Origin: Azospirillum lipoferum 4B
GTDB taxonomy: Bacteria; Pseudomonadota; Alphaproteobacteria; Azospirillales; Azospirillaceae
Direction: 5' to 3'
Assembly (NCBI RefSeq): GCF_000283655.1
Contig: NC_016622.1
Span: 1,004,501 to 1,068,500 of the forward strand
DNA: 64,000 bases
Shown: in pieces, positions 29,023 to 39,877 of the stretch
How positions within the stretch are numbered: position 1 is the first letter of the stretch
Layout: each line of letters begins with the position of its first letter
Notes under the pieces: generated by a model
What the model was told of the DNA's origin: nothing
The model's database searches: none
What the model saw: only the letters and a program-made list of their open reading frames with translations
Made by a program: the position numbers and the translations under genes

Positions 29023-30252
29023 CTAAATGCTGAGCGCTCCATCGGTCAGGGGAAGCACGGCCACCATCGCGCCGGCCGGCTCCGGGTCGGCGTTGGGCGG
29101 GCGCGGGATCAGGCAGTCGGCCTGGGCGTAAAGCGAGGTGATGGCGCTGTCCTGCCGGGCAAAGGGGGTGACGGTCAGGACGCCGTCGGGGCCGGCAGCC
29201 AGCGTGGCGCGCAGATACTCCTCGCGCCGGTCGTTCGCCTTCAGCGCGGTGGTCAGGCGGGCGCGCAGCGGTGGCCGGTCGTCCTCTGGAGGCAATCCCT
29301 GCAGCAGGCGCAGGACCGGGCGCAGGAACAGGACGGCGGTGACGCCGGTGGACACCGGGTTGCCGGGCAGGCCCAGCAGCGACACCCCGCCGGCCCGGCC
29401 GAACATCAGCGCCTTGCCCGGCCGCATCGCCACCGTCTGCACCTCCAGAGCCACCCCTCGGTCGGCCAGCACGTCGCGCACGAGGTCGTAGTCGCCATGG
29501 GCGGCGCCGCCGGTGGTGACCAGCAGGTCGCAGCCGACGGCACCCTTCGCCATGGCGGCGACGCTGTCGGGCGTGTCCTTGGCGACACCCAGATTGTGGG
29601 CGAGCCCGCCCTGGGCGGTCACCAGCGCACACAGGCCGAGCGCGTTGGTGCTGACGATCTGGCTCGGCCCCAGCGGATCGCCGGGCAGGGCGATCTCGTC
29701 GCCGGTGGCGAGGATGGCGATGCGCGGCCGGCGGTGGACCGACAGCCAGGGCACGTTGCCACCGGCGGCCAGCGCGATGTCGCGCGCGGTCAGCCGGCGG
29801 CCCTTCGGCAGAAGCTCCTGCCCTTGGGCGAAGTCGAAGCCGGCCTGACGGACGAAGCGCCCGGCGGCCACGGCCCGGCCGATCCGCACCGTCGTATCGT
29901 CGGCGCTGCAATCCTCCTGCATCACCACGGCGTCGGCGCCGTCGGGCAGCGGCGCGCCGGTGAAGATGCGCACCGCTTCGCCGGGACCGACGCTGCCGCC
30001 GAAGGCATGGCCGGCGGAGGATTCGCCGATGCGGCGCAACGCGACAGGAGACTCGGCGGTGGCGGCGGCGATGTCGGCGGAGCGCACCGCCCAGCCATCC
30101 ATGGCGGCGGCGTGGAAGGGCGGCTGGGTCAGCCGGGCGACCACCGGTTCGGCCAGCACGCGGCCGAGCGCGTCGGGCAGGGCGACCGTCTCCGCCGGCA
30201 GAGGGGCGAAGGCCGACAGGATGCGGGCGCGCGCCTCTGCGACGGAGATCAT
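29023..30252 (-). CDS. moeA: Molybdopterin molybdotransferase MoeA
   Basis: A 409-residue enzyme inserting molybdate into adenylylated molybdopterin. Visible blocks are PPFHAAAMDGWAVR near 48, the IFTGAPLPDGADAVV region near 100, ILATGDEI near 180 and GGAAHGDYD near 250, with the C-terminal LGLPGNPVS. The ATG at 30252 lies four bases after the moaC stop; an ATG 13 codons earlier would overlap moaC. It belongs with moaC in the molybdenum cofactor pathway. Confidence 0.95.
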   Translation of the reverse strand: MISVAEARARILSAFAPLPAETVALPDALGRVLAEPVVARLTQPPFHAAAMDGWAVRSADIAAATAESPVALRRIGESSAGHAFGGSVGPGEAVRIFTGAPLPDGADAVVMQEDCSADDTTVRIGRAVAAGRFVRQAGFDFAQGQELLPKGRRLTARDIALAAGGNVPWLSVHRRPRIAILATGDEIALPGDPLGPSQIVSTNALGLCALVTAQGGLAHNLGVAKDTPDSVAAMAKGAVGCDLLVTTGGAAHGDYDLVRDVLADRGVALEVQTVAMRPGKALMFGRAGGVSLLGLPGNPVSTGVTAVLFLRPVLRLLQGLPPEDDRPPLRARLTTALKANDRREEYLRATLAAGPDGVLTVTPFARQDSAITSLYAQADCLIPRPPNADPEPAGAMVAVLPLTDGALSI

Positions 30253-30256
30253 GGCG

Positions 30257-30757
30257 TCAGGCTCCGGCTGTGGGAGCGGTGGCGGCAGCACCCCATTCGC
30301 CGCTCTTGCCGCCGGCCTTGTGCAGCAGGCGGACGTCCGCGATGGTCATGCCGCGGTCCACCGCCTTGCACATGTCATAGACGGTCAGGGCGGCGACGGT
30401 GACGGCGGTCAGCGCCTCCATCTCCACGCCGGTCTGGCCCTTCAGCTTGCAGGTGGCGGTCACGTCCACCGCATTGCGCGCCGGGTCGCAGGACAGGTCG
30501 ACCTTGACCGAGGTCAGCATCAGCGGGTGGCATAGCGGGATCAGGTCCGGCGTGCGCTTGGCCCCCATGATGCCGGCCAGCCGGGCGACCGACAGCACGT
30601 CGCCCTTCTTCACCCCGCCCTGCATGATGAGCGCCAGCGTTTCCGGCTGCATCAGCACGGTGGCGGCGGCGGTCGCGGTGCGTTCGGTGTCCGCCTTGTC
30701 GGAGACGTCGACCATCACCGCCTTGCCCTCGGCATCGAAATGGGTGAAGCCGCTCAT
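30257..30757 (-). CDS. moaC: Cyclic pyranopterin monophosphate synthase MoaC
   Basis: A 166-residue enzyme of the first molybdenum-cofactor stage. The conserved [11 protein letters not shown] near 73 and the [22 protein letters not shown] block near 112-133, with MCKAVD carrying the active-site Lys, are intact. Its start overlaps the stop of the acetyltransferase gene by four bases. Confidence 0.97.
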   Translation of the reverse strand: MSGFTHFDAEGKAVMVDVSDKADTERTATAAATVLMQPETLALIMQGGVKKGDVLSVARLAGIMGAKRTPDLIPLCHPLMLTSVKVDLSCDPARNAVDVTATCKLKGQTGVEMEALTAVTVAALTVYDMCKAVDRGMTIADVRLLHKAGGKSGEWGAAATAPTAGA

Positions 30758-31227
30758 GCGACGGTCTCCCGCAGGGGTTTCTCCATGAAGACGCTGACGC
30801 CGTTTTCCTTGTAGCAGGCGTAGGGGCCGCGCTCGGCGAAGCCGGCCTTGCGGTAGAGCCCCAGCGCCTCGTGCTGGTGGATGCCGGATTCGAGCAGCAG
30901 GGCGGTCAGCCCCTCAGCCCGCGCCTGCTCCTCCAGCCGGGCGAGCAGCCGGTCGCCGATGCGGTGGCCGCGGGCGGCGGGATCGACGAACATGCGCTTG
31001 ACCTCGCCATAGCCCGAGGGGTCGACGCGCAGCGCGGCACAGCCGACCGGAACGCCGTCCTTGCGGGCGACGAAGAAGCGCACGTCCGGCGCTTCCAACT
31101 CGCCGATGTCGAGCAGGTGGCAGGTGTCCGCCGGATAGAGGTCGAGCAGATAGCGGTCCAACGCGGCGACCAGCGCGATCACCGGCTCCTGGCGCGGGCT
31201 TTCTGCGGCGATGGCGATCTCGGTCAT
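30754..31227 (-). CDS. GNAT family N-acetyltransferase
   Basis: A 157-residue GNAT. The acetyl-CoA-binding motif A is [22 protein letters not shown] near 80-103, followed by [12 protein letters not shown]. The substrate is unknown. It starts four bases after the trpC stop and overlaps moaC by four bases, so it is cotranscribed. A reading frame for an acetyltransferase after trpC is also known from the Azospirillum trpGDC cluster. Confidence 0.9.
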   Translation of the reverse strand: MTEIAIAAESPRQEPVIALVAALDRYLLDLYPADTCHLLDIGELEAPDVRFFVARKDGVPVGCAALRVDPSGYGEVKRMFVDPAARGHRIGDRLLARLEEQARAEGLTALLLESGIHQHEALGLYRKAGFAERGPYACYKENGVSVFMEKPLRETVA

Positions 31228-31231
31228 CAGT

Positions 31232-32035
31232 TTAGACCGGGGCCAGCAGGGCGCGGGTGGCCGCGGTCACGTCGGCCTGCCGCATCAGCGATTCGCCGAC
31301 CAGGAAGCAGCGCGCCCCGACCTTCGCCATGCGGGCCAGATCGGCGGGGGTGTAGAGCCCGCTTTCGGCGACCAGCATGCGGTCGGCCGGCACGTTGGCC
31401 GCCAGTTCCTCAGTCGTCGCGATGTCCACCGCCAGCGTCTTGAGGTTGCGGTTGTTGATGCCCAGCAGCGGAGTCTTCAACAGCAGCGCACGGTCCAGCT
31501 CGGCGCGGTCATGCACCTCGACCAGCACGTCCAGGCCCTGGGATATCGCGGCATCCTCGATCTCCGCCGCCTGGGCGTCGGACAGCGAGGCCATGATGAT
31601 GAGGATGCAGTCCGCACCCAGCGCCCGGGCCTCCACGATCTGATAGGGATCGACCATGAAGTCCTTGCGCAGCACCGGCAGATCCACAGCGGCGCGGGCG
31701 GCGACCAGATACTCGTCCTTGCCCTGGAAATAGGGCTCGTCGGTCAGGACCGACAGGCAGCTCGCCCCGCCGTCGCGATAGGCGCGGGCCAGGGCCGGGG
31801 GATCGAAATCGGCGCGGATCAGGCCCTTGGACGGGCTGGCCTTCTTGATCTCGGCGATCAGGCCGTAGCGCCCGGCCTCCACCGCGGCGCTGAGAGCCCG
31901 GATGAAGCCGCGCGGCGGGTCGGTCTCGTTGGCGGCCTTGGCGGCGGCCTCGACCTCCGACAACGGGCGGGCGGCCTTGCGGGCGGCGACCAGCGCACGC
32001 TTGTCGTCGTTGATGCGGGTCAGAACGTCGCTCAT
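31232..32035 (-). CDS. trpC: Indole-3-glycerol phosphate synthase
   Basis: A 267-residue TIM-barrel enzyme of tryptophan synthesis. [14 protein letters not shown] near 61-74 holds the conserved Glu/Lys, and [22 protein letters not shown] and LVAESGL are the family's catalytic loops. Its ATG shares one base with the trpD stop (TGATG). No PRAI (TrpF) domain is fused. Confidence 0.97.
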   Translation of the reverse strand: MSDVLTRINDDKRALVAARKAARPLSEVEAAAKAANETDPPRGFIRALSAAVEAGRYGLIAEIKKASPSKGLIRADFDPPALARAYRDGGASCLSVLTDEPYFQGKDEYLVAARAAVDLPVLRKDFMVDPYQIVEARALGADCILIIMASLSDAQAAEIEDAAISQGLDVLVEVHDRAELDRALLLKTPLLGINNRNLKTLAVDIATTEELAANVPADRMLVAESGLYTPADLARMAKVGARCFLVGESLMRQADVTAATRALLAPV

Positions 32036-33069
32036 CAGGCCACCGCCTCGTTGGTGATGGCGACCAGCCGGCGCAGGCGGTCGCGGGCGCCGCCGCTGTC
32101 GATGGCGTCGGCGGCCATCGCCACACCCTCCTTCAGCGTCGCGGCCTTGCCGGCCACCAGCAGGGCGGCGGCGGCGTTCAGCAGCACGATGTCGCGATAG
32201 GGGCTGCGCACCCCGTCGAACAGGGCGTGGATCGCCTCGGCATTCACCTGGGCGTCGCCGCCCTTCAGGTCCTCGATCCGGGCGCGCGGCAGGCCGGCAT
32301 CCTCCGGCGTCACCTCGAACACCGTCACCTCGCCGTCCTTCAACTGGGCGACGGTGGTGGGGCCGGTGGTGGTGATCTCGTCCAGCCCGTCGGAACCGTG
32401 GACGACCCAGGCCGCTTCGGAGCCCAGGCGATGCAGCACCTGCGCCAGCGGCTCCACCCACTGCTTGGAGAAGACGCCCAGCACCTGCCGCCGGGCGGTC
32501 GCCGGGTTGGCGAGCGGACCCAGCAGGTTGAAGACGGTGCGGGTGCCGAGCTCGACGCGGGTCGGGCCGACGTTGCGCATGGCAAGGTGGTGGCGCGGGG
32601 CCATCAGGAAAGCGATGCCGGCATCCCACAGCGCCTTGCGCACCAGCGCGAAGTCGCAGTCGAGGTTGACGCCCAATGAGCCCAGCACGTCGGCGGCACC
32701 GGATTTCGACGAGATGGCGCGGTTGCCGTGCTTGGCGACCGGCACGCCGCAGGACGACACCACCAGCGCCGCGGCGGTGGAGATGTTGTAGGTGCCGGCG
32801 CCGTCGCCGCCGGTGCCGCAGGTGTCGATGGTGCCGGGAGGCGCCTCCACCGGAATCGCCTTGGCGCGCATGACGCGGGCGGCGCCGGCGATCTCGTCCA
32901 CCGTCTCGCCGCGCACGCGCAGCGCCATCAGGAATCCGCCCATCTGCGACGGGGTGGCATTGCCTGACATGATGATGTCGAAGGCGAAGCCGGCCTCGGC
33001 CTCGGTCAGGGCGGCGCCGGTGGCGACCTTGCCCAGAATGGACTTCATGTCGCTGAGGTCGCCGCTCAT
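32035..33069 (-). CDS. trpD: Anthranilate phosphoribosyltransferase
   Basis: A 344-residue enzyme transferring phosphoribose from PRPP to anthranilate. The PRPP-binding motif [17 protein letters not shown] near 82-98, [17 protein letters not shown] near 114-130 and GPLANPA are visible. It is a separate protein, not fused to TrpG as in enteric bacteria. The start overlaps the trpG stop by four bases. Confidence 0.97.
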   Translation of the reverse strand: MSGDLSDMKSILGKVATGAALTEAEAGFAFDIIMSGNATPSQMGGFLMALRVRGETVDEIAGAARVMRAKAIPVEAPPGTIDTCGTGGDGAGTYNISTAAALVVSSCGVPVAKHGNRAISSKSGAADVLGSLGVNLDCDFALVRKALWDAGIAFLMAPRHHLAMRNVGPTRVELGTRTVFNLLGPLANPATARRQVLGVFSKQWVEPLAQVLHRLGSEAAWVVHGSDGLDEITTTGPTTVAQLKDGEVTVFEVTPEDAGLPRARIEDLKGGDAQVNAEAIHALFDGVRSPYRDIVLLNAAAALLVAGKAATLKEGVAMAADAIDSGGARDRLRRLVAITNEAVA

Positions 33070-33674
33070 GCCGCGCTCTCCAGGGCCGCGGTCTCCGGGC
33101 GGGGACGGGTCAGGTCGAGGAAATTCTGCAGGATCTTGTGGCCGTGCTCGCTCTCGATGCTCTCGGGGTGAAACTGCACGCCATGGATCGGAAGCTCGCG
33201 GTGGGCCAGCGCCATGATCAGGCCGTCGGCGGTCTCGCCGGTCACCTCCAGGCAGGCGGGCAGCGTGTCGCGCTCGACGATCAGCGAGTGGTAGCGGGTG
33301 GCGCGGAACGGGCTGGGCAGTCCGGCGAGCACGCCGCGGCCCTCGTGCCGGATGTCGTCGACCTTGCCGTGCATGGGGACCGGCGCGCGGATCACCCGGC
33401 CGCCGAAGGCCTGACCGATGGACTGGTGGCCCAGGCAGACGCCCATCAGCGGCAGGCGGGCCTTGGCGGCGGCGTCGATCAGCGGAAGACAGATGCCGGC
33501 GCGGTCGGGATCGCAGGGGCCGGGGGACAGCACGATGCCCTCGGGACGGAGGGCCATCGCCTCCTCCACCGTCAGGGCGTCGTTGCGGCGGACCTGCACG
33601 TCGGCGCCAAGCTCGCCCAGATAATGGACGAGGTTGTAGGTAAAGCTGTCGTAGTTGTCGATGAGCAGCAGCAT
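33066..33674 (-). CDS. trpG: Anthranilate synthase glutamine amidotransferase component
   Basis: A 202-residue class I glutamine amidotransferase. [20 protein letters not shown] opens the protein, with LSPGPCDPD, the catalytic Cys in GVCLGHQ near 80, and the His-Glu pair in VQFHPESI near 168. Such subunits can also serve PabB; the place before trpD-trpC supports tryptophan synthesis. The ATG at 33674 has GGAAGG upstream. The partner trpE is not in the window. Confidence 0.95.
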   Translation of the reverse strand: MLLLIDNYDSFTYNLVHYLGELGADVQVRRNDALTVEEAMALRPEGIVLSPGPCDPDRAGICLPLIDAAAKARLPLMGVCLGHQSIGQAFGGRVIRAPVPMHGKVDDIRHEGRGVLAGLPSPFRATRYHSLIVERDTLPACLEVTGETADGLIMALAHRELPIHGVQFHPESIESEHGHKILQNFLDLTRPRPETAALESAA

Positions 33675-33792
33675 GCGCCTTCCACCTTCGCCCGGATCGT
33701 CGGGGCCGTTCCGCCCCTGTTCCAACGACGGACACCCTAGCCGCTGAGGGGGCGGATTTCCAGCCTCTGCGGAGAAGCCGTTGCAATCGCTC

Positions 33793-33934
33793 AAAGCCCC
33801 TCTCCCTCGATGGGAGAGGGGTTGGGGTGAGGGTGGCGCCGGCAAGCGCTGGTCGGACTATGTCTCCAGAGTCCTTACCGGTCGGGTAGCACCCCTCACC
33901 CCAAACCCCTCTCCCGCAAGGGGAGAGGGGCTTT
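33793..33934. repeat. C-rich palindromic intergenic repeat, copy 2
   Basis: A 142-bp inverted repeat: AAAGCCCCTCTCCC on the left faces GGGAGAGGGGCTTT on the right, and inside them GGGGTTGGGGTGAGGGTG faces CACCCCTCACCCCAAACC. It differs in detail from the other three copies. It sits between the STY0301-like gene and trpG, upstream of trpG rather than between convergent genes. Confidence 0.75.
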
Positions 33935-33977
33935 ACCTTTGTTTCTGCTGCGCTGGACAGAACTCGGCGATATGCCG

Positions 33978-34433
33978 TCAGCGGCAGTCGAGCTGCGGCA
34001 GGGTCTTCGGATCGTCCAGCACGGTGCCGCGGATGTCGGTTTCCAGCGTCAGGGTGCAGCGGCGGATCTGGCGCGGCAGGTCGGCGGCGAGCGTCGCCTG
34101 GGTGTTGCGGTAGCGGCAGACCAGGAAGACGTTCTCCCGCCGCGAACCGGAAAACTCCCAGACCTGGACGATGCTGCGCCCGCGCCGCACCTCGCGGTCG
34201 GGTGCGAGCGTGGCGGGGGCGGCGGAGGTCATCTGGCTGGCGCGGTCGCCCTCGACGATGGAGATGCCGGCGAAGCCGTGGCTGTCGCGGCCGGGGTAGG
34301 GCGACCAGCCGCCGGGGGCATCGGGCTGCGCCTGGACGGTCAGGCTGGCCGGGCAGTCCAGCCCCTGGGCGGCCAGAGCCGGAGTCGCGGCGGCGGTCGG
34401 AAGCAGGACGGCGATGACAAAGATGGGACGCAT
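33978..34433 (-). CDS. Small secreted protein, possibly STY0301-like
   Basis: A 151-residue protein with a signal peptide (residues 1 to about 22, ending PALAA) and four Cys in the mature part: CPASLTV near the start, [23 protein letters not shown] in the middle to end, and a final Cys-Arg. The Cys spacing and VCRY block resemble the STY0301 family of secreted proteins of unknown function; this is tentative. ATG 34433 is chosen because it places the signal peptide at the N terminus. It is divergent from the YibQ-type gene. Confidence 0.65.
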   Translation of the reverse strand: MRPIFVIAVLLPTAAATPALAAQGLDCPASLTVQAQPDAPGGWSPYPGRDSHGFAGISIVEGDRASQMTSAAPATLAPDREVRRGRSIVQVWEFSGSRRENVFLVCRYRNTQATLAADLPRQIRRCTLTLETDIRGTVLDDPKTLPQLDCR

Positions 34434-34585
34434 CTGGCGGACTCTTCGGGCAGACTCTGGCGGATGGGCTCGGACGGACGGGACAGGCAGCGCCGCAGCG
34501 GCGTCCTGCACCGATTGGGCGATTGCGGTCGCGGCGGCAGGGTGCCACTGTGCGGCGCCCCGGTCGCAGGATGGACGTCGTCACC

Positions 34586-35749
34586 ATGGCCCGCAAGGCG
34601 CCTTCGAAAGCTCGCAAGTCTCCGCTTCCCCCCTTCCTGTCCAACCCCTTCGTCCTGGCGCTGGCCGCCGTCGCCGCGGTGTTCGCCGTGGCGCTGGGGG
34701 TGGCGACGCTGACCGGCGGCGGCTCCGGTGGCGGCTCCGGTGGAAGGGCCGGCGGCGATGCGGCCAAGCCGGCGCCGGTGCAACAGGCGGCCCAGCCGGC
34801 GGTACAGCCTCCGCCGGTGCCGACCGCGAAGGTGGAGCCGCCCGCCGCGCCTTCGTCCGCCGCGCCTTCGTCCGCTGTGGCGCAGCCCGAGACCGACGCC
34901 CCTGGCAATGCGGTGGCGGAGAAGCCGGCGCAGGTCGAGTCCCGCCCGGCGGCGACGGTGGTGGCGATGCTGCCGCCGCCTGTCGCTCCCGCCCAGCCGC
35001 CGCAGGTGCAGGCTCCGCCGGGCAATGCCGCGCTGTGGCGGAAGAATGCCCTTCCGGCGGAGGTGCCGCAGGGCAAGCCGATGATCGCCATCGTCATCGA
35101 CGACATGGGGCTGGACCGGAAGCGCTCGACCAGGATGGCTGGCCTACGCGGGCCGCTGACGCTGTCCTGGCTGCCCTATGCCCGCGATCTGCCGGTCCAG
35201 GCCAGGGCGGCGCGGGCCAATGGGCATGAGCTGATGCTGCACATGCCGATGGAACCCAGCGTGAAGGCCGATCCCGGCCCGAATGCGCTGCTGGTCTCGC
35301 TCGACCGGGGGGAGATCGTGAAGCGGGCCCGTGCGGCACTGGACAGCTTCGACGGCTATGTCGGGGTCAACAACCATATGGGAAGCCGCTTCACCGCCGA
35401 CCGGCAGGCGCTGGCTCCCGTGCTGGCTGAACTGCATCGCCGCGGCCTGCTGTGGCTGGACAGCCGGACGACGCCCAACAGTGCCGGAATCGGGCTGGCG
35501 CGGGAGATGAAGATGCCCTGGGTCGGCCGCGACATCTTCCTCGACAACCAGGAAACGGTGGCGGCGGTGAAGGCCCAGCTGGCGAAGACGGAACAGGTGG
35601 CGAAGCGGCAGGGCTATGCCGTCGCCATCGGCCACCCGCATGATGCGACAATCGATGCCCTGGCGTCCTGGTTGCCGGAGGTGCAAAAGCGTGGCTTCGT
35701 ACTTGTCCCGGTCAGCGCGGTGGTGCGGACGCACCATGCCGGCGGCTGA
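34586..35749 (+). CDS. Divergent polysaccharide deacetylase (YibQ/DUF610) family protein
   Basis: A 387-residue envelope protein. One membrane segment (about 20-42) is followed by a Gly-rich then Pro/Ala-rich linker to about 160, then a divergent NodB-like fold: [11 protein letters not shown] near 172, [43 protein letters not shown] and IGHPH. The family is usually linked to cell division or envelope genes, with no proven activity. The start is uncertain between 34571 and 34586. The reduced complexity of the linker is normal for such tethers. Confidence 0.85.
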   Translation: MARKAPSKARKSPLPPFLSNPFVLALAAVAAVFAVALGVATLTGGGSGGGSGGRAGGDAAKPAPVQQAAQPAVQPPPVPTAKVEPPAAPSSAAPSSAVAQPETDAPGNAVAEKPAQVESRPAATVVAMLPPPVAPAQPPQVQAPPGNAALWRKNALPAEVPQGKPMIAIVIDDMGLDRKRSTRMAGLRGPLTLSWLPYARDLPVQARAARANGHELMLHMPMEPSVKADPGPNALLVSLDRGEIVKRARAALDSFDGYVGVNNHMGSRFTADRQALAPVLAELHRRGLLWLDSRTTPNSAGIGLAREMKMPWVGRDIFLDNQETVAAVKAQLAKTEQVAKRQGYAVAIGHPHDATIDALASWLPEVQKRGFVLVPVSAVVRTHHAGG

Positions 35750-35776
35750 CCCGACCGTGAGGGGAGCCCCGTGACG

Positions 35777-35983
35777 ATGGCCGATGCATACAAGGTGGAT
35801 GGGATGACCTGCGGCGGCTGCGCCCGCTCCGTGTCCAACGCGATCACCAAGGCGGCGCCCGAAGCGGCGGTGACCGTGGACCTCGCGACCGGCACCGTGC
35901 TGGTGGACGGCGGCATCCCGGCGGAGGTGGTGCAGCAGGCGGTGGAGGCCGCCGGCTTCGATTTCGGCGGCGCCGCGGCCTGA
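35777..35983 (+). CDS. Heavy-metal-associated (HMA) domain protein, copper-chaperone type
   Basis: A 68-residue stand-alone HMA domain with the metal-binding MTCGGC near the N terminus and the ferredoxin-like fold to the end. Family members carry Cu(I) to P-type ATPases or act as free chaperones; no partner transporter lies nearby. ATG 35777 has GGGGAG 10 bases upstream; a GTG two codons earlier is only four bases from it. Confidence 0.85.
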   Translation: MADAYKVDGMTCGGCARSVSNAITKAAPEAAVTVDLATGTVLVDGGIPAEVVQQAVEAAGFDFGGAAA

Positions 35984-36087
35984 CTGCGGCGCGGTTCGCC
36001 GCGTTTGATGCGGCGCAACAAAACCGTTTTCAGAATATGGGTATTGCGGGATACTCGGGACGACGCGATTCGTGCCGGGAGCTTCCG

Positions 36088-36318
36088 ATGCCGCTTTACT
36101 CGTACCGCTGCAAAGCCTGCGACCATGGGTTCGAGAGCCTTGTGCGCTCTGGAGAAACGCCGGTCTGCCCGTCCTGCGGCAGCGCCGATCTGACCCGCCA
36201 GCTGTCGAATGTGGCGCCGGAGGGCAAGTCCGGCGCCGTCGTCCAGTCGGCCCGCCGGATGGCGGCGAAGGAGGGGCACTTCAGCAACTATTCGCGGGCG
36301 GAACGGCCGAAGGGGTGA
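36088..36318 (+). CDS. FmdB family zinc ribbon protein
   Basis: A 76-residue protein with the family start MPLYSYRCKACDHGFE and a second CPSCGS pair near 29-34, together a four-Cys zinc ribbon, then a charged tail. It is a common putative regulatory protein of unknown role. ATG 36088 follows CGGGAGC. The repeat copy 3 begins 15 bp after the stop. Confidence 0.88.
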   Translation: MPLYSYRCKACDHGFESLVRSGETPVCPSCGSADLTRQLSNVAPEGKSGAVVQSARRMAAKEGHFSNYSRAERPKG

Positions 36319-36333
36319 GGGAGGAAGCGTAAC

Positions 36334-36462
36334 GGCCCCCTCCCTAACCCTCCCCCGCTTTCAGCGGGAGAGGGAACTGCCGCCGCCATGCAAACTCTCC
36401 CCTCTCCCGCTGAAAGCGGGGGAGGGAGGGACCCTCGGCAAAGCCGTGGGAGGGAGGGGGCA
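36334..36462. repeat. C-rich palindromic intergenic repeat, copy 3
   Basis: Left arm CCTCCCTAACCCTCCCCCG, a hairpin CCCGCTTTCAGCGGG, a spacer, then CCCGCTGAAAGCGGG and right arms GGAGGGAGGG. It fills the gap between the convergent ends of the FmdB gene and slt. Confidence 0.8.
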
Positions 36463-36470
36463 CCACCCGT

Positions 36471-38456
36471 CTACCGCCGCAGATCCCTGTCCAGGTTCGG
36501 CTCCACCCGGTCGCCGCCCAGGCGGGAGCGGTAGACCTGGACGGCCTCCAGCACGCGCTGGACATAGTTGCGGGTCTCGGAGATCGGGATCAGCTCGATC
36601 CAGTCGACCACGTCCACAGCCTCGGTCCGCGGATCGCCGTAGGTCTGCAGCCATTGGCGCACCCGGTTCGGCCCGGCATTGTAGCCGGCGATGGCCAGCA
36701 CCCAGGACCCGTTGAAGCGGTCGATCAGCTCCGACAGATAGGCCGAACCCAGCATGACGTTGTAGCCGGGGTCGGAGGTCAGCCGGGCTTGCGTGTGCTT
36801 CAGGCCGAGCTTGCCCGCCACCAGCTGCGCCGTGGCCGGCATAAGCTGCATCAGGCCGCGGGCGCCGGCCGACGAGACGATGGTGGGGTTGAAAGTGCTT
36901 TCCTGACGGATGATGCCGTGGATCAGCGCCAGTTCCGGCGCCGCCGGCCGGGCGTCGATCATCGGGTAGCCGGCTTCGACCAGGAACACCTCGTTCTGCG
37001 CCGCATCCTTGGCGGCGGCGACGGCGAGATCGCGGCGGCCGACCTCGCTCGCCAGCCGGGCGGCGAGAACATAGTCGGCGGGCGACTTGGCATCCAGGCT
37101 GATGCGGCGGACGAAGCTGCCCAGCCGCTCGTCGGTGCTGCCGCCGATCTCCGCCAGCAGGCGGGCGACGCGCACCACCTCGCGCCGGTTGAAGGCGGCG
37201 CTGTCGGCGCTGGACACCGACGGCGGGGCCGGCAGGGTGACGGCGCCGTTGGAGACATGGCGGAAGGCCAGCTGGCCGTAGAAGGTGGTGGGGTAGGTCG
37301 CGGCCTTGGCGTACCACTCGCGGGCCGGTTCCGTCTGTCCCAGAGCCTCCGCCGCCCGGCCGCACCAGTAGGCGCCGCGCGCCTTGCTGATCGGCGCCGA
37401 GACGGAGCGGTAGAGCTTGTGGAAATGGGCGAAGGCCTCCGACGGCTTGTCGAGGAAGCGCAGCGCCAGGAAGCCCGACAGGAACTCGGCGTCGGCGAAG
37501 GCGCTGCCCTCGGTCATGCCATGGGTGCTGACCAGACGATAGGCGAGGTTGAAGTCGCCGCGTTCCATCGCCCGGCGGGCCAGCAGATGACGCTCCGGCC
37601 ACCAGGCCTGCGGACGGCCGAGGTCGGTGCCGGCGCGGGCCATGATCTCCAGCGCGCCGGCATCGTCGCCCTTGCGGCGCAGATAGCGGGCGCGGTCGAA
37701 CATCAGGCCGGGATCGTCGCGTAGGGCAGGGGCGACCCGCGCCAGCGCCGCGTCGGCGTTCGGGTTGTCGCCGTCCAGCGCGATGCGCGCCTCGATCAGC
37801 GTGTCATAGGCCTCGTCGAAGAAGGGCAGCATCCGGCGGACCGGCGCGTCCTGCCTCGCCCACAGCAGCCGGTCGATGCGCGCCTTGTGGTCCTGCGGGC
37901 GCAGATAGGGGGTGTAATGGGCAAGGAAGGTCGCCTCCTCGTCCGGGGTGAAGGTGGCGTCGGCCCACTGTTTGCGGATCAGCGTGGTCGCGCGTTCCAC
38001 GCTGCCGGTGGCGATCAGCGCGTCGGCATGGCGGACGAAACCGTCGTTGGTCTGCGGCGGGGACTGGCGGAACCACTCCACCACCTCGGCCGGCGGGATG
38101 TCGGGCATCGCCATCTCGGCCTGACGGCGCAGCGCCGCCATGTTGGGCCAGTCCGGATTGTCGCGGATGAAGGCCGATATGTCGGCGAAGCTGCCGCCGC
38201 CGGGGGTGGCGAGCGCCATCCAGCGCAAAACCTTCGCCGGTAACGGGTCCTGGGCGCGGGACGCCGTGGCGAGCGCTTCGGCCAGCCGGTCGTTGTCCGC
38301 CAGCTTGAAAGCCTCGCGATAGACGGCGATGTCCTGCGCGCTCAGCGCCGTGGCGGGCAGGGCGCCGGGAACCGCGGCGATAAGGGTGAGGAGACCCGCG
38401 AAAACAGCGGTCCGGGCGCTCTTGCCGAGGGCGGCGGGGAGGGATAATGTGCGCAA
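36471..38456 (-). CDS. slt: Soluble lytic murein transglycosylase
   Basis: A 661-residue periplasmic enzyme cleaving peptidoglycan with 1,6-anhydro ends. A signal peptide (1 to about 37, ending ATALS) precedes the long helical superhelix (to about 480) and the C-terminal SLT domain with catalytic Glu in [10 protein letters not shown], then [13 protein letters not shown] and [10 protein letters not shown]. No ATG or GTG lies before the signal peptide, so TTG 38456 is taken as the start. It is divergent from dapA with only 36 bp between starts. Confidence 0.9.
   Translation of the reverse strand: MRTLSLPAALGKSARTAVFAGLLTLIAAVPGALPATALSAQDIAVYREAFKLADNDRLAEALATASRAQDPLPAKVLRWMALATPGGGSFADISAFIRDNPDWPNMAALRRQAEMAMPDIPPAEVVEWFRQSPPQTNDGFVRHADALIATGSVERATTLIRKQWADATFTPDEEATFLAHYTPYLRPQDHKARIDRLLWARQDAPVRRMLPFFDEAYDTLIEARIALDGDNPNADAALARVAPALRDDPGLMFDRARYLRRKGDDAGALEIMARAGTDLGRPQAWWPERHLLARRAMERGDFNLAYRLVSTHGMTEGSAFADAEFLSGFLALRFLDKPSEAFAHFHKLYRSVSAPISKARGAYWCGRAAEALGQTEPAREWYAKAATYPTTFYGQLAFRHVSNGAVTLPAPPSVSSADSAAFNRREVVRVARLLAEIGGSTDERLGSFVRRISLDAKSPADYVLAARLASEVGRRDLAVAAAKDAAQNEVFLVEAGYPMIDARPAAPELALIHGIIRQESTFNPTIVSSAGARGLMQLMPATAQLVAGKLGLKHTQARLTSDPGYNVMLGSAYLSELIDRFNGSWVLAIAGYNAGPNRVRQWLQTYGDPRTEAVDVVDWIELIPISETRNYVQRVLEAVQVYRSRLGGDRVEPNLDRDLRR
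38422..38450 (+). promoter_or_regulatory. Candidate dapA promoter inside the slt 5' end
   Basis: TTGCCG (38422-38427) and TAATGT (38445-38450) are 17 nt apart, and would start dapA transcripts about 35 nt before its ATG. The site lies in or beside the codons of the slt signal peptide. The -10 match is weak. Confidence 0.35.
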
Positions 38457-38492
38457 CTCTTTTTTCCAGCTAAGCCGACTGAGGAGGCAGCC

Positions 38493-39368
38493 ATGTTCCA
38501 CGGTTCCGTCGTCGCCCTTCTGACTCCGTTCAAGGGCGGGAAAGTGGACGAGAAGGCCTTCCAGTCCTTCGTGGAGTGGCAGGTCGCCCAGGGCACGCAC
38601 GGTCTTGTGCCCTGCGGCACCACCGGCGAGTCGCCGACCCTCTCCCACGAGGAACACAACCGCGTCGTGGAACTGTGCATCGAGGCGGCCGGCGGCAAGG
38701 TGCCGGTGATGGCCGGGACCGGTTCCAACTCGACCGACGAGGCCATCGCCCTGACCCGCCATGCCCGCCAAGCAGGCGCGCAGGCGGCGCTCGTGGTCAC
38801 GCCCTACTACAACAAGCCGTCTCAAGAGGGTCTGTACCAGCATTTCAAGGCGATCCATGACGCGGCGGATTTGCCGATCTTCATTTACAACATTCCCGGC
38901 CGCAGTGTCGTGGATATGTCTGTGGCGACGATGGCCCGGCTGGCGAAGCTGCCCAACATCGTCGGCGTGAAGGACGCCACCGCCGATCTGTCGCGCCCGT
39001 CCCGCCTGCTGCAGGAGGTCGGCCCCGACTTCATCCAGCTGTCGGGCGAGGATGCCACCGCGCTGGCCTTCAACGCGCAGGGCGGCGTGGGCTGCATCTC
39101 CGTCACCGCGAACATCGCACCGGCGCTGTGCTCCGCCATGCAGACCGCCTGGGCCAAGGGCGATCTGAAGGAGGCCTTCCGCCTGCGCGACGTGCTGTCG
39201 CCGCTGCACGACTCGATGTTCGTCGAGACCAGCCCGGCCCCGGTGAAGTTCGCCGCCAGCCTGCTTGGCCTCGCCACCGACGAGGTGCGCCTGCCGCTGG
39301 TGCCGGCGTCCGACACCGCCCGTGCCGCCGTTCGTGGAGCCATGACCAAAGCCGGCCTGTTGTCGTAA
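38493..39368 (+). CDS. dapA: 4-hydroxy-tetrahydrodipicolinate synthase
   Basis: A 291-residue TIM-barrel aldolase of the lysine/diaminopimelate pathway, joining pyruvate and aspartate semialdehyde. The Schiff-base Lys160 (GVKDAT), Tyr132 (IYNIPGR), the GTTGES loop at 42-47 and VVTPYYNKP at 101-109 are all present. The ribosome site is GAGGAGG. Its product feeds peptidoglycan, whose hydrolase slt is next to it. The slt-dapA-smpB order is common in alphaproteobacteria. Confidence 0.97.
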   Translation: MFHGSVVALLTPFKGGKVDEKAFQSFVEWQVAQGTHGLVPCGTTGESPTLSHEEHNRVVELCIEAAGGKVPVMAGTGSNSTDEAIALTRHARQAGAQAALVVTPYYNKPSQEGLYQHFKAIHDAADLPIFIYNIPGRSVVDMSVATMARLAKLPNIVGVKDATADLSRPSRLLQEVGPDFIQLSGEDATALAFNAQGGVGCISVTANIAPALCSAMQTAWAKGDLKEAFRLRDVLSPLHDSMFVETSPAPVKFAASLLGLATDEVRLPLVPASDTARAAVRGAMTKAGLLS

Positions 39369-39398
39369 GCGACAGAACGGGCCGTAGAGGAGAGAGAC

Positions 39399-39872
39399 TT
39401 GGCGACGCGCGAGGAAGCTAAAAAATACGCGGCGCAGAACCGCCGCGCGCGATTCGACTTCTTCATCGACGATGTTCTCGAAGCCGGGATCATGCTGACC
39501 GGCTCCGAGGTGAAGTCGCTTCGCGGCGGCCGCGCCAGCGTGAACGAGGCCTATGCCGGCCTGAAGGGCGGGGAGCTGTTCCTGTTCAACGCCTACATCC
39601 CCGAATATCTCCAGGCCGGCCGCGTCGATCAGCATGAGCCGAAACGGCCGCGCAAGCTGCTGGTCCGTCGCCGCGAGTTGGACAAGCTCGCGGCCGGCAT
39701 CAAGCAGAAGGGCGTCACGCTCGTGCCGATGTCGGTCTATTTCAACGACCGCGGCTTCGCCAAGGTCGAGATCGGTCTCGCCACCGGCAAGAAGAAGCAC
39801 GACAAGCGCGAGAGCGAGAAGGAACGCAGCTGGCAGCGCGACAAGGCGCGGCTGATGCGCGACAAGGGCTGA
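39399..39872 (+). CDS. smpB: SsrA-binding protein SmpB
   Basis: A 157-residue tmRNA-binding protein for ribosome rescue. [29 protein letters not shown] and FNAYIPEY are family blocks, and the basic C-terminal tail ([14 protein letters not shown]) is intact. It starts with TTG 39399, with an excellent GAGGAGAGAG site six bases upstream. Confidence 0.96.
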   Translation: MATREEAKKYAAQNRRARFDFFIDDVLEAGIMLTGSEVKSLRGGRASVNEAYAGLKGGELFLFNAYIPEYLQAGRVDQHEPKRPRKLLVRRRELDKLAAGIKQKGVTLVPMSVYFNDRGFAKVEIGLATGKKKHDKRESEKERSWQRDKARLMRDKG

Positions 39873-39877
39873 TTCAG

